Below, piece by piece: positions 49,042 through 56,612 of a DNA stretch of 64,000 nucleotides (positions within the stretch are counted from its first letter, which is position 1; each line of letters begins with the position of its first letter). The stretch spans positions 186,001 to 250,000 of IMG/VR virus record IMGVR_UViG_3300036715_003906. The stretch is one strand, 5' to 3'. The notes below the pieces were generated by a model, which saw nothing but the letters and a program-made list of their open reading frames with translations, searched no databases and was not told where the DNA came from. The DNA comes from a virus. The position numbers were made by a program, and so were the translations under genes.

Positions 49042-49052
49042 AAGCCACCCCC

Positions 49053-49247
49053 ATGACCCTCGTCGCCGTCTGCAAGAAAACCGGTGAACACCTACGCCCC
49101 GCGACCCCCGAGGAGCGGGCCACCTACCTGGAGAGGAATGCCCACAGGCGGGCCCCCTGCTTCTACGACCGCGTGATCCTGGAGGACGTCACCATCATGG
49201 AAGACAACGGCCCCGGGGGCTGGATCGGGCATTTCGTCTTCGGTTGA
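49053..49247 (+). CDS. Small hypothetical protein
   Basis: 64 residues from MTLVAVCKKTGEHLRPA; compact beta-like C-terminus (RVILEDVTIMEDNGPGGWIG). Second gene of the class A transcript starting at 48751. Function unknown. Confidence 0.5.
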   Translation: MTLVAVCKKTGEHLRPATPEERATYLERNAHRRAPCFYDRVILEDVTIMEDNGPGGWIGHFVFG

Positions 49248-49267
49248 AGAAAAGAGCGGGGGGGTTT

Positions 49268-49296
49268 TTGATTCCTGGGGGGCCCCTGCGTAGTAG
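49268..49296 (+). promoter_or_regulatory. Class A promoter
   Basis: TTGATT, 17 bp, TAGTAG, TCCC, ATG. Confidence 0.75.
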
Positions 49297-49300
49297 TCCC

Positions 49301-49510
49301 ATGACCACCGAGACAACCCCAGCCAGCATCCTCGCCACCCTCACGACGGTGAGGAGCGGCACCCACACTCACTTCGCGGCCGGGGGATACTTTATTTGCC
49401 CGACCCACCAGAAGCACAACAAGACGCCGGTGCCCGCCGGCACGGCCGTCACCTGCACACGGTGCCAGAAGCGGCACGCCCAGCTCACGGAGCGGGCCAA
49501 GGTCGCCTGA
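49301..49510 (+). CDS. Small Cys/His protein (possible zinc finger)
   Basis: 69 residues from MTTETTPASILATLTTV. GGYFICPTHQKHNK and VTCTRCQKRH supply C..H and CxxC pairs, a likely zinc ribbon. Start set by the class A element. Function unknown. Confidence 0.55.
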   Translation: MTTETTPASILATLTTVRSGTHTHFAAGGYFICPTHQKHNKTPVPAGTAVTCTRCQKRHAQLTERAKVA

Positions 49511-49523
49511 CCCCCCCGGCGAC

Positions 49524-49713
49524 GTGAGAAAAGATCGGGACCTACGCGAGCCGCGGGGGCTTCGGTCCCCGGGGCCAGTTCGTCTCCCGGTACTACGCCC
49601 GGACCCTGCGCGATGGCTCCGGGGGCCTGTGCCTGTACGGCTCCGCCGACCCGACGTGGTCCCTGCCCTCGTCGGCCATGGCCGAGGTGCGGTCCCTTCT
49701 GCGCACCCTCTGA
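49524..49713 (+). CDS. Small hypothetical protein with frameshift at A4
   Basis: GTG start (V-R-K). Removing one A from an A4 run gives KIGTYASRGGFGPRGQFVSR to AEVRSLLRTL and TGA, a coherent 62-residue protein; as written the good frame has no start. Function unknown. Confidence 0.4.
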
Positions 49714-49754
49714 TCTCCCGCTCCGGGGCCTGTCGGAAATCGACACGGCCCCTT

Positions 49755-49783
49755 TTGATTCCGGGGAGGGCGCCGCGTAGTAG
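49755..49783 (+). promoter_or_regulatory. Class A promoter
   Basis: TTGATT, 17 bp, TAGTAG, CTTC, ATG. Confidence 0.75.
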
Positions 49784-49787
49784 CTTC

Positions 49788-50054
49788 ATGAAGACCTCGA
49801 AGCTCCCCACCGCCGCTCAGTTCGTTTTCCTCAAGATCGTGGCCTCCCGCGGAACGGAGCGCCGCTCCCGCCGGATGATCGACGGCGTCACCTGGGGGAC
49901 CCAGGCCGCGGCCGAGAAGGCCGGTTGGGTCACCACCCGCCCGGGCGCCATCGTGACCTGGGAGCAGTGGTACATGATCACGGACGCCGGCAAGGCGGCC
50001 ATCGACGCATACCGCGCCGCCCGCCCCGTCCAGACCCCGGCGGTGACGGCATGA
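49788..50054 (+). CDS. Hypothetical, possibly winged-helix protein
   Basis: 88 residues from MKTSKLPTAAQFVFLKIV. The order helix, SRRMIDGVTWGTQAAAEKAG, WVTTRPGAIVTWEQWYMITDAGKAAIDAY (strand-strand-helix ending ITDAGKAAI) resembles a wHTH domain of PadR/MarR-like type. Possible small DNA-binding regulator. Start fixed by class A promoter. Confidence 0.5.
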   Translation: MKTSKLPTAAQFVFLKIVASRGTERRSRRMIDGVTWGTQAAAEKAGWVTTRPGAIVTWEQWYMITDAGKAAIDAYRAARPVQTPAVTA

Positions 50055-50491
50055 GCCCCGCGGCCCCGGAGCCTACGCTCCATGCCCTCGTCACCCGCGT
50101 CGAGGTGCTCATGTCCTCAGTCGACCGAAGCCCAGCCCGTATCCGGGAAGAGGGGATGGCCCTCGGCAGGCGGATCTTCCGCCATCGCCGCGAGGGGGAC
50201 ATGGGCCCCGTCAGCGTCGAGATGCGCCTCATGGTGAACTTCGCCCGGGAGTGCCTCACTCACATGAATGACACCTGGGAGATCCGCGCCCTGCTCGCCT
50301 GCCCCCTCGTCATGGACCTCTTCCTGTTCGTCACCCGGGACACCCCCGGGCTCGACGGCCGGGCCGAGCTTCTCCAGTACCGGGAGGAGACCCTGGCCCA
50401 GTTCTTCGCCTACCGGGGCCCCCTGGGCGTCCTGGCAGAGACGGACGCCTGGCGGGACCGCGTGACCCCCTGCCCGCCCCCGGCGGTGTAG
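50051..50491 (+). CDS. Hypothetical helical protein
   Basis: 146 residues from MSPAAPEPTLHALVTRV, ATGA overlap with the previous gene. Almost all helix, Met/Arg-rich (MALGRRIFRHRREGDMG, MVNFARECLTHMNDTWEIR). Ends at a class B motif. Function unknown. Confidence 0.5.
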   Translation: MSPAAPEPTLHALVTRVEVLMSSVDRSPARIREEGMALGRRIFRHRREGDMGPVSVEMRLMVNFARECLTHMNDTWEIRALLACPLVMDLFLFVTRDTPGLDGRAELLQYREETLAQFFAYRGPLGVLAETDAWRDRVTPCPPPAV

Positions 50492-50501
50492 GAGCGGGGT
50501 C
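50485..50501 (+). promoter_or_regulatory. Class B motif (GGTGTA)
   Basis: GGTGTAGGAGCGGGGTC directly precedes the ATG of an 18-codon frame; GGAG could also serve as ribosome site. Confidence 0.45.
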
Positions 50502-50558
50502 ATGAAGCCCACCGTCGTCGACCTCCGCCGCTACGAGCCCCTCCTCACCATCGGGTGA
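50502..50558 (+). CDS. Mini-ORF (18 residues) coupled to next gene
   Basis: MKPTVVDLRRYEPLLTIG then TGA, with the next gene's GTG overlapping (GTGA). Possible leader peptide driving translation of the next gene. Confidence 0.35.
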   Translation: MKPTVVDLRRYEPLLTIG

Positions 50559-51079
50559 GGCACGGGGGTGGCGTGCCCGGCCCGGACAAGGTCTGGCGCC
50601 CCACCTGCTTCCTGGTGTCGACCCGGGTCCCGACGGGGCCCAGGGAGTGGTCTCTCACCTTCGACATGCCCTGTCCTGTGAAGCCCCCCGCCAAGAGCCC
50701 CAGGAAGACCCCGCCGAAGCCCGCCCCGGCCCCCCTCAAGCCGAAGGACTCCTTCGGTGTCCAGGCGGGGCGGGCCATCGAGGAAGCCCTGGCCGGCATG
50801 GACTGGGTCTGCGCTCAGTCCCCCGACGAACGCCAGGAGCTGTACGTCGCCCTGGGCACGAAGCGGAAGTCGATCACCCTCGACGTCTCCCCAAAGGGCG
50901 GGGCACCCCACGCCCCGGCCCCCGTGGCCAAGGTCATCCTCTACCTGAGCGCCAGTTCGATGTTCGCGACGATGACCATGAAGGCCGGGGAGCGGAACCC
51001 CGTGACGGCGGCGGATGCCCTCGGGTTCTTCCACGACGTCCTCGCCCTGGTCGACCTCCTCGACACGATCGACTGCTGA
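50555..51079 (+). CDS. Hypothetical protein
   Basis: 174 residues, GTG start overlapping the mini-ORF stop. A Pro/Lys-rich linker (KPPAKSPRKTPPKPAPAP) separates a short beta N-terminus from an alpha/beta C-terminal domain (LYVALGTKRKSITLDV, VAKVILYLSASSMFATMTM, FFHDVLALVDLLDTI). Function unknown. Confidence 0.5.
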   Translation: MRHGGGVPGPDKVWRPTCFLVSTRVPTGPREWSLTFDMPCPVKPPAKSPRKTPPKPAPAPLKPKDSFGVQAGRAIEEALAGMDWVCAQSPDERQELYVALGTKRKSITLDVSPKGGAPHAPAPVAKVILYLSASSMFATMTMKAGERNPVTAADALGFFHDVLALVDLLDTIDC

Positions 51080-51089
51080 GGGTTTTGTC

Positions 51090-51331
51090 ATGGCTGCCCT
51101 CCCTCTTGTTCATCGCGAAAAGCGACCCACTCGCTTCCTCGGCCGTCTCTTCCCCGGCCGGCTGGTCCATGCCTTCACGGTCCGGTGCGAGATGCCAGGC
51201 ACGGACCGCGTCATGGAAGCCCGCTACTTCGTCTACGAGCGGCGGACCGACGTCGAGGTCCGCACGAACGACCCCTCTCCACCCCCGCGACCATCCGCGG
51301 CTTCCTCGTCGTCAACGAAATGCGCTTCTGA
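51090..51331 (+). CDS. Small hypothetical protein with frameshift
   Basis: MAALPLVHREKRPTRFLG to VEVRTNDP, then (after one added C in a C4 run near 51267) LSTPATIRGFLVVNEMRF and TGA. Joined product is 81 residues, beta-rich; the unshifted frame becomes Ser/Pro-rich. Next gene starts 3 nt later. Function unknown. Confidence 0.45.
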
Positions 51332-51333
51332 CC

Positions 51334-51633
51334 ATGAAAACCTACGTCGAGACCTTCCTGCACTTCGTCGCCCTCTACGCCCCTCTCTTCCTCGACCACA
51401 AGGCCGCCATGGCCGAGTACCCCAGCTACGGCCAGTCACGCGAACGGAGCCTCGTGTCCCGCCGCCCCCCGGTGCCGAAGACGGGCCTGTCGGCTGTCAT
51501 GGCCGCCCGGGACTACCTCGACCGCTGCGGTGGGGAGGCCCTGGCCATGGACCCGGAGCCCGCGGCCCGGCTCTACCTGGCTTCGTACTTCGACGTCACC
51601 TTGCCGGCTCCGGAGCCCGCCGCGGAAATGTGA
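51334..51633 (+). CDS. Small hypothetical protein
   Basis: 99 residues from MKTYVETFLHFVALYAP. Helical, aromatic N-terminus and a C-terminal LYLASYFDVTLPAPEP. Function unknown. Confidence 0.5.
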   Translation: MKTYVETFLHFVALYAPLFLDHKAAMAEYPSYGQSRERSLVSRRPPVPKTGLSAVMAARDYLDRCGGEALAMDPEPAARLYLASYFDVTLPAPEPAAEM

Positions 51634-51643
51634 GGTCCTGCTT

Positions 51644-51672
51644 TTGATTCCCGAGGGGGGTCTGCGTAGTAG
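51644..51672 (+). promoter_or_regulatory. Class A promoter
   Basis: TTGATT, 17 bp, TAGTAG, TCCC, ATG. Confidence 0.75.
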
Positions 51673-51676
51673 TCCC

Positions 51677-51991
51677 ATGACCACCTCGACCAAGACCCCC
51701 GCCCTCAAGACCCTCCGCCCCGCCCGTGACTTCGTGAACACCCTCGCGGGGTTCGCGGAGTTCAAGTTCACCGGCTCGCTCGCCAATAACCGCCTCGAAA
51801 AGAAGATCTCGGCCTTCTTCGCCGAGATGGAGCGCCGCGCCCCCGGGTCCTTCACGAAGGCCCCCCAGGCCCTCTGGGTCTACTGCGCCTACGAGGACAA
51901 GGACTGCTACACGGTCCGGGTGGTCCTGCGGTCAAGCCGGGCGTTCTCGGAGGCGTACACCGCCTTCGACCGCGAGACCCGCGGCTTCTGA
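51677..51991 (+). CDS. Hypothetical protein under class A promoter
   Basis: 104 residues from MTTSTKTPALKTLRPAR. Alpha/beta: FVNTLAGFAEFKFTGSLANN, then ALWVYCAYEDKDCYTVRVVL. Convergent with an HNH gene 5 nt away. Function unknown. Confidence 0.55.
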   Translation: MTTSTKTPALKTLRPARDFVNTLAGFAEFKFTGSLANNRLEKKISAFFAEMERRAPGSFTKAPQALWVYCAYEDKDCYTVRVVLRSSRAFSEAYTAFDRETRGF

Positions 51992-51995
51992 GGGC

Positions 51996-52436
51996 TCAAC
52001 CCAGCCGGGCCTCAAGCCCGGCTGCGATCAGTTTCAACTCGTCGGGGGTGGCGTTGTGCTTGATCCCGTTGGCCCGATGGCTGATGACCCAGACGTTGCC
52101 CTTGACGTAGCCCAGCTCGGGCCGAAGGCGGTCCAGCGAGGGACTCTCCGGGGTCGGCCCCTTCTTCCCCTTACAGAGCCCCGAGACGAGCGGGATGCCC
52201 AGAAGGGGACATACCTCCGGGATCACGATGTCGGCCAGCTCGATGTCGAAGGGCAGCCCCTGCTTCTTGGCCCGTTCGCGAGCGGAGGCGAGCATCCGAA
52301 GCTCGGGCGTGACCTTCGTCCGCAGGTACTCCAGGGATCGCTGCCGCGCCGCGGCGACCCACTCGGGGTCGGCCCGCTTGCGCTGGTAGTAGTCTCGTGT
52401 GTACTCTATTTGCCGGGCTTTGTCCTTGAAGGCCAT
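51996..52436 (-). CDS. HNH-type phage endonuclease
   Basis: 146 residues from MAFKDKARQIEYTRDYYQ. The N-terminal basic helices are followed by SARERAKKQGLPFDIELADI, CPLLGIPLV, SPSLDRLRPELGYVKGNVWV and SHRANGIKHNATPDEL, the signature of a widespread phage HNH/His-Me family related to restriction-like endonucleases. Upstream flank GTATCACACAAGACCAATATAATC is AT-rich, unlike its surroundings, consistent with a mobile insertion. Confidence 0.82.
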   Translation of the reverse strand: MAFKDKARQIEYTRDYYQRKRADPEWVAAARQRSLEYLRTKVTPELRMLASARERAKKQGLPFDIELADIVIPEVCPLLGIPLVSGLCKGKKGPTPESPSLDRLRPELGYVKGNVWVISHRANGIKHNATPDELKLIAAGLEARLG

Positions 52437-52467
52437 GCCCGACGAGTATCACACAAGACCAATATAA

Positions 52468-53070
52468 TCAATCCATGGCACAGTAATCGTGATGGTCGAT
52501 CCCCTCGCGGCCGAGGGCCTGGAGGATGTCGTTGTAGGTCATGGACTGGATGGCCCGGGCGTTGTCCTTGACCCAGCGGTAGAACTGCCCGACCGACTTC
52601 TTGCCCCGGGCGATGCAGGTCGGGGCGTTGTTCTCGTCGTTGATGTCCTCGATGCTGTACTGGTCGTAGCCGGCGATCACGGTGACGTGGGCGCCGCGGA
52701 CGATCAGCTCCTTGAAGGCACCCGGCTTGACGTCGACCCCCCGGAGCCAGCTCTCCCGGCCCTGCCAGCCGGTTTCGAGGGCCTCCTTGAACGCCTGCTG
52801 CATCCGGCCGAAGTCGGCGCCCCGCTTGCCGAGCATCATGAACTCGTCGGAGGTGCTCTCGATCGTCGTGCCGCCCGACAGGTAGAAGGTCATGCACTTC
52901 TTCCCCCGCTTGCCGGCGTTTTCGAGCTGCGTGATCTCGATGGCGTCCGCGTACCGGTGGACCCTCCACTTCTCGTTCTCGAAGGTCTCGCCGCGGCCCA
53001 TGGCCACGATGTTGTGCCCAGCTTGCCGATCCAGCGTTCGCTCGATCAGACGGTCCCGAAGCTCGCTCAT
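52468..53070 (-). CDS. Hypothetical protein
   Basis: 200 residues from MSELRDRLIERTLDRQ. Well-ordered alpha/beta sequence (FENEKWRVHRYADAIEIT, GKKCMTFYLSGGTTIES, VTVIAGYDQYSIEDIND, FYRWVKDNARAIQ). ATG overlaps the stop of the upstream cysteine peptidase (TGATG). Could be a partner of that peptidase. Function unknown. Confidence 0.55.
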   Translation of the reverse strand: MSELRDRLIERTLDRQAGHNIVAMGRGETFENEKWRVHRYADAIEITQLENAGKRGKKCMTFYLSGGTTIESTSDEFMMLGKRGADFGRMQQAFKEALETGWQGRESWLRGVDVKPGAFKELIVRGAHVTVIAGYDQYSIEDINDENNAPTCIARGKKSVGQFYRWVKDNARAIQSMTYNDILQALGREGIDHHDYCAMD

Positions 53071-53867
53071 CACACGCCTTTCTGCCCGGCCATGGTGTAG
53101 CCGAGCGGAGGGACCCAGAGGTCCCAGGTTTCTTTCCACGTCAGGTAGTCGGGCGAGAACCAGGCAAAGCCCCTCTCACCCCAGCTTGTGCCCCACGAGT
53201 TCTTGACCAGGAAACGGTCCCCGACGCAGCCCACGATCATCATCGCGTGCCCGCCGTCCATCGGCCCCACGGGCCGCGGCAAGGTCCCGCCCCGGTAGCT
53301 ATCGAAGGACGTCGCGAGCATCGTCCCGAAGACCACCGGCTGCTTCCGCCGTAGCGCCGCCCGGATGTCATCGAGGCGGGCGTCCCCCTCGCTGTCGATC
53401 CGGTAGGCCCCGTGAATCCGCCGCCCCCGGGCCTTGCGCTGGGCGAGGAGCGAGGGAGAGACGAAGACCTGGGCCTCGTCGTAGGGCCAGTCGGTCTCCT
53501 CGCAGATCCCGAAGCGGCTGATCGCGTCGAAGCACGAACGGAGGTAGGTCCCGCCGTCCGTCCCGAGGCTCCCGTCGAGGGTCCGGGCCATCCCGTAGAC
53601 GAAGAGCCGGCTGAGCTGCGGCACGGGCCGGGGCTCCCGCCCCTCCTGGGCCGCCTGGGCCTCCTCGGCGATGGCCGTCACGACCTCGATCGAGTCCGCG
53701 GTGGCGTTGCCGGCGCAGGCCCCGAGGTGGAGCTGGTCCGAGGGGGTGCAGTAGGCCCGGAGATCTACGTCCCCCGTCAGCAGGGCCGGCGTGGCCGCCT
53801 TGAGGGCCCCGAACCGCCGATCGGCGTCCCAACCCCCCGGGTCGCGCTGGTAGTAGACCTTGTCCAT
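53070..53867 (-). CDS. Papain-like cysteine peptidase (family C1), second copy
   Basis: 265 residues. The active-site region is LGACAGNATADSIE (Cys in GACAG), His in DGGHAMMIVGC and Asn in VKNSWGTSWGERGFAWF. The Gln of the usual QGxCGSC oxyanion motif is shifted (SDQLHLGACAG). Shorter than the 19685 paralogue and only distantly related. Operon with a hypothetical gene; divergent from a lipoprotein gene. No signal peptide. Confidence 0.88.
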   Translation of the reverse strand: MDKVYYQRDPGGWDADRRFGALKAATPALLTGDVDLRAYCTPSDQLHLGACAGNATADSIEVVTAIAEEAQAAQEGREPRPVPQLSRLFVYGMARTLDGSLGTDGGTYLRSCFDAISRFGICEETDWPYDEAQVFVSPSLLAQRKARGRRIHGAYRIDSEGDARLDDIRAALRRKQPVVFGTMLATSFDSYRGGTLPRPVGPMDGGHAMMIVGCVGDRFLVKNSWGTSWGERGFAWFSPDYLTWKETWDLWVPPLGYTMAGQKGV

Positions 53868-53900
53868 CGCTCCCCCAGCCCGACAGGAACTTTATCACTT

Positions 53901-54233
53901 ATGGCCCGCGGGGAAGCGATGCGACTCCTCCTTGTCCTCGCGGTCCTCTGCCTGGGATGCGTCCCGTCCAGGGAGGCCCCCTCCCCGAACCCCCCGGTCC
54001 CGCCCGACACGGAGATGTGTCCAGCGATGTGCGTCCACCTCCGGGAGATGCACTGCGAGGAGGGCCAGCCCTTCTACGACAGCGACCAGCCCGGGCCCCT
54101 CGACGTCCCGAACACGACGTGCGAGGTCTTCTGCCAGACCCAGCAGAAGAATGGCGTCTTCGTCAACCCCCGGTGCGTGATCCTGGCCCCGGCCTGCGGG
54201 GAGATCGAAGCCTGGCGCAAGAAGGTGTGCTGA
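53901..54233 (+). CDS. Cys-rich lipoprotein
   Basis: About 110 residues. A lipobox VLCLGC follows a hydrophobic stretch MRLLLVLAVLCLGC; the start is ATG 53901 (MARGEAMRL) or 53919 with GGGGAAG upstream. The mature part is Pro-rich then Cys-rich (CPAMCVHLREMHC, TTCEVFC, CVILAPAC), suggesting disulfides outside the cytoplasm. Possible superinfection-exclusion or spanin-like protein. Followed 1 nt later by the tail-fibre-like gene. Confidence 0.7.
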   Translation: MARGEAMRLLLVLAVLCLGCVPSREAPSPNPPVPPDTEMCPAMCVHLREMHCEEGQPFYDSDQPGPLDVPNTTCEVFCQTQQKNGVFVNPRCVILAPACGEIEAWRKKVC

Positions 54234-54234
54234 G

Positions 54235-55944
54235 ATGGCCGTCCGTCCCCTCTGCCAGGTCAAGGACGGCGGCGGCTCCTTCGTCGCCACCACGGACGGG
54301 GTGAGCGTCACCGCGGGCCAGACCCTCACAATCCGCCTCGCCGACGTGACCGACGTGGTCGCCTGGTTCCTGGTCCTGACCGGGACCGACGAGACCACGT
54401 TCCCCCCGGCCCTTGCCAGCGTCAACCCGTCCACGAACCAGGTCTCCTCCCCCGGCGCCCAGGTCACCTTCACCTTGCCGGGTGGGGCCGGCCGCGCCCT
54501 GATCTTCGAGTCCACCGTGACGGGCCCCGGAGGCCCCCAGGTGACGACCTTCGCGCTCTACGTACCCACGACCCACGGCTACCGGGTCGGGGCCACGGGG
54601 GAGCAACGGGAGGGCAGCACGTCCTATGGGTGGGTCACGAAGCTGAACCCTCTGATCCGCCAGGGGGCCCCCGTCGTCCGCTACGACGACACCATGGCCT
54701 CCCCCACCCTCGGGGCCTCCACGGTACAGGGTGCCCTCGACGCCCTCAAGGCCCTCACCGGCGGCTTCACGGCCGGGGGCGACCTCTCGGGCTCCTCGTC
54801 GAGCCAGACCGTCATCGGTCTCCGCGGCGTACCGCTCGACTCGACGCCTCCCACCGACGGCCAGGTCATCACGTACAGCAGCAGCCTGGGGCGATGGGTC
54901 TACGGGGCCGTCCCCTCGGGCAGCTTCACGGCGGGTGGGGATCTCTCCGGGTCAACCACCAGCCAGACGGTCAACAAGATCAAGAACCTGGCGATCATCG
55001 GGTTCCCCTCGAACGGGCAGGTCCTCACCTACTCGAACACGGGACCGAACCTCTACTGGTCAACCGTGTCGGGCGGAGGCGGGGGGGTCTTCCCCGCGAT
55101 CTTCGGTACGGGGGCGGACGGTTCCGCGACCGTGTCCGGGACCGTCACCTACACCCGCGACATGCACTTCACGGACCTGACCGTCCATGTCGGTGGCAAG
55201 ATCGTCGTGGCCGGGTTCCGTATCTACGTCCAGAACACGCTCACGATCGATGCGGGGGGCATCCTCACGGCGGACGGCGCCGACGGCGTTGGCCGGACCG
55301 GCGGCGGCACCGCGGGCGGCGGTGGCGACTCGACCATGATTCTGGGCGGAGGGGCCGAGGGGGGCGCGGGTGGCACCGCGGGTCAAGGGGATCAGGGCCA
55401 GACCTTCCGCTCTGCCAAATGGGGCGGTGATGGCGGAGCAGGGGGTCAAGGCTACCGCGACCTATGGCCGGGGGGGGCGCCCTCCCCTGACGTGGGGCTG
55501 CCTGTGGGGAACCCTCCCGATCTGGAGGGACTTCTCGGGGGCTTCTGGCGTACCCGTACAGGCGCCGGTCTCCAGTTTTACCCCTGGGACGGGGGCGGTG
55601 CAGGGGGTGGTGGGGGTGGGGGTGCAGCCGGGGACGGAGGCAAGGGTGGCGGGGGTGGGGGTGTGATCGCCCTCATCGCCAAGAACCTCGTCAACAACGG
55701 GGTCATCTCGGCCAACGGCGGCAACGGCGCGGACGCGGACCCCGCCTGGGCAGGTGGCGGCGGGGGCGGCGGGGGCGGGGGCGTCGTCACCCTCTTCGTC
55801 AAGACCTACACGGGCCTCATCGCCCGGGCCTTTGGCGGAGCGGGCGGGCTCAAAGGAAACGGGAGCCCCGAGGGAGGCTCCTCGGGCAACGTGAACGGGA
55901 GCCCCGGGAGCGACGGGAAGGTCTACGTCTTCGAGGCGAGCTGA
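54235..55944 (+). CDS. Tail-fibre/adhesin-like protein with polyglycine C-terminal domain
   Basis: About 569 residues. An Ig-like beta N-terminus (GVSVTAGQTLTIRLADVTDV) is followed by two copies of an FTAGGDLSGS...SQTV repeat typical of phage fibre shafts, then TLTIDAGGILTADGADG and a long Gly-rich region (GGGGDSTMILGGGAEGGAGG and later GGGAGGGGGGG) like the polyglycine-sandwich domains of tail adhesins. Likely receptor-binding or fibre protein. No other tail genes are adjacent, so its place in the virion is inferred. Confidence 0.75.
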   Translation: MAVRPLCQVKDGGGSFVATTDGVSVTAGQTLTIRLADVTDVVAWFLVLTGTDETTFPPALASVNPSTNQVSSPGAQVTFTLPGGAGRALIFESTVTGPGGPQVTTFALYVPTTHGYRVGATGEQREGSTSYGWVTKLNPLIRQGAPVVRYDDTMASPTLGASTVQGALDALKALTGGFTAGGDLSGSSSSQTVIGLRGVPLDSTPPTDGQVITYSSSLGRWVYGAVPSGSFTAGGDLSGSTTSQTVNKIKNLAIIGFPSNGQVLTYSNTGPNLYWSTVSGGGGGVFPAIFGTGADGSATVSGTVTYTRDMHFTDLTVHVGGKIVVAGFRIYVQNTLTIDAGGILTADGADGVGRTGGGTAGGGGDSTMILGGGAEGGAGGTAGQGDQGQTFRSAKWGGDGGAGGQGYRDLWPGGAPSPDVGLPVGNPPDLEGLLGGFWRTRTGAGLQFYPWDGGGAGGGGGGGAAGDGGKGGGGGGVIALIAKNLVNNGVISANGGNGADADPAWAGGGGGGGGGGVVTLFVKTYTGLIARAFGGAGGLKGNGSPEGGSSGNVNGSPGSDGKVYVFEAS

Positions 55945-55963
55945 AGGTACGGACGTCGCGCCC

Positions 55964-56332
55964 TCACCTCGCCCCGAGCTTGTGGAGGCACGCCACGAAG
56001 CCCGGGTTCCCGATCGACCGCCGCTGCCTCCGCCGCTGGACCCTCCGTACCGCGTCTGCCCCCGAGCACCCGGTACGGAGGTGGAGGGCCAGGGCCGACA
56101 CCAGGCCCGAGCGGTTCCGGCCTTGCCCACAGGTCACGAGGACCCGATGCCCTCCCCCCCCCCCCGTTTCTGCTACCCGCCTGGCGGCGCCGAGCGCCAG
56201 GGCCAGCTCCTCCCGGGTAGGGAGGCGCTCGTAGCTGTCGTCGTTGGGGGCGTGGATGACCTGTAGCCCGGGGAACCTCTCGGCCGGCGGCGGGTACTCG
56301 GCCGCGCAAAGGACAAGCACCCGGAAGCCCAC
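55964..56332 (-). CDS. Dual-specificity/tyrosine phosphatase-like protein
   Basis: The P-loop VLVTCGQGRNRSGLVSALALH fits C-x5-R-S of the cysteine phosphatase family, followed by the helix GADAVRRVQRRRQ and GNPGFVACL typical of DSPs. N-terminus is GTG in VGFRVLVLCAAEYPPP. Upstream sequence in another frame (AIDATLLYHTLHQGGWAG) looks like the rest of the N-terminal domain, so one missing C near 56330 may have split the gene. Could dephosphorylate proteins or RNA 5' ends. Confidence 0.72.
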   Translation of the reverse strand: MGFRVLVLCAAEYPPPAERFPGLQVIHAPNDDSYERLPTREELALALGAARRVAETGGGGGHRVLVTCGQGRNRSGLVSALALHLRTGCSGADAVRRVQRRRQRRSIGNPGFVACLHKLGAR

Positions 56333-56446
56333 GGCATGAAGCCCGGGGCCGGGGTCGGGCCGGCCCAGCCTCCCTGGTGGAGCGTGTGGTAGAGCAGCGT
56401 CGCGTCGATGGCTGCCAGGGTAAAGCGCCCTGGGGGACGGCCCCTC

Positions 56447-56600
56447 TCGGGTTCGTCCTACGGACCGGCCGCAGGGCCATGGTCTTCGGGGGCGTTCGGT
56501 CGGGGGCGGAGACCGCTCGGTAGAGCGTGTCGCTGAGGTCCGCCAGCTCCCGAGACGTCTGCTCCAGGGCTGCGTGGGCGGCTTGCTCTTCAGGGGTCAT
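56447..56600 (-). CDS. Small hypothetical protein or N-terminal part of the phosphatase gene
   Basis: MTPEEQAAHAALEQTSREL, helical, followed by a basic stretch near RTPPKTMALRPVRRTNPRG. Frame continues open into noise antisense to nothing obvious; the real end is unclear because of probable indels in this locus. Confidence 0.35.
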
Positions 56601-56612
56601 TGCTTCCTTGCC

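Noticed and set aside
48076-50054. Tandem duplication as origin of the class A promoters
   Set aside because: Spacers and genes differ between copies; only the two hexamers, GCG before TAGTAG and spacing are constant.
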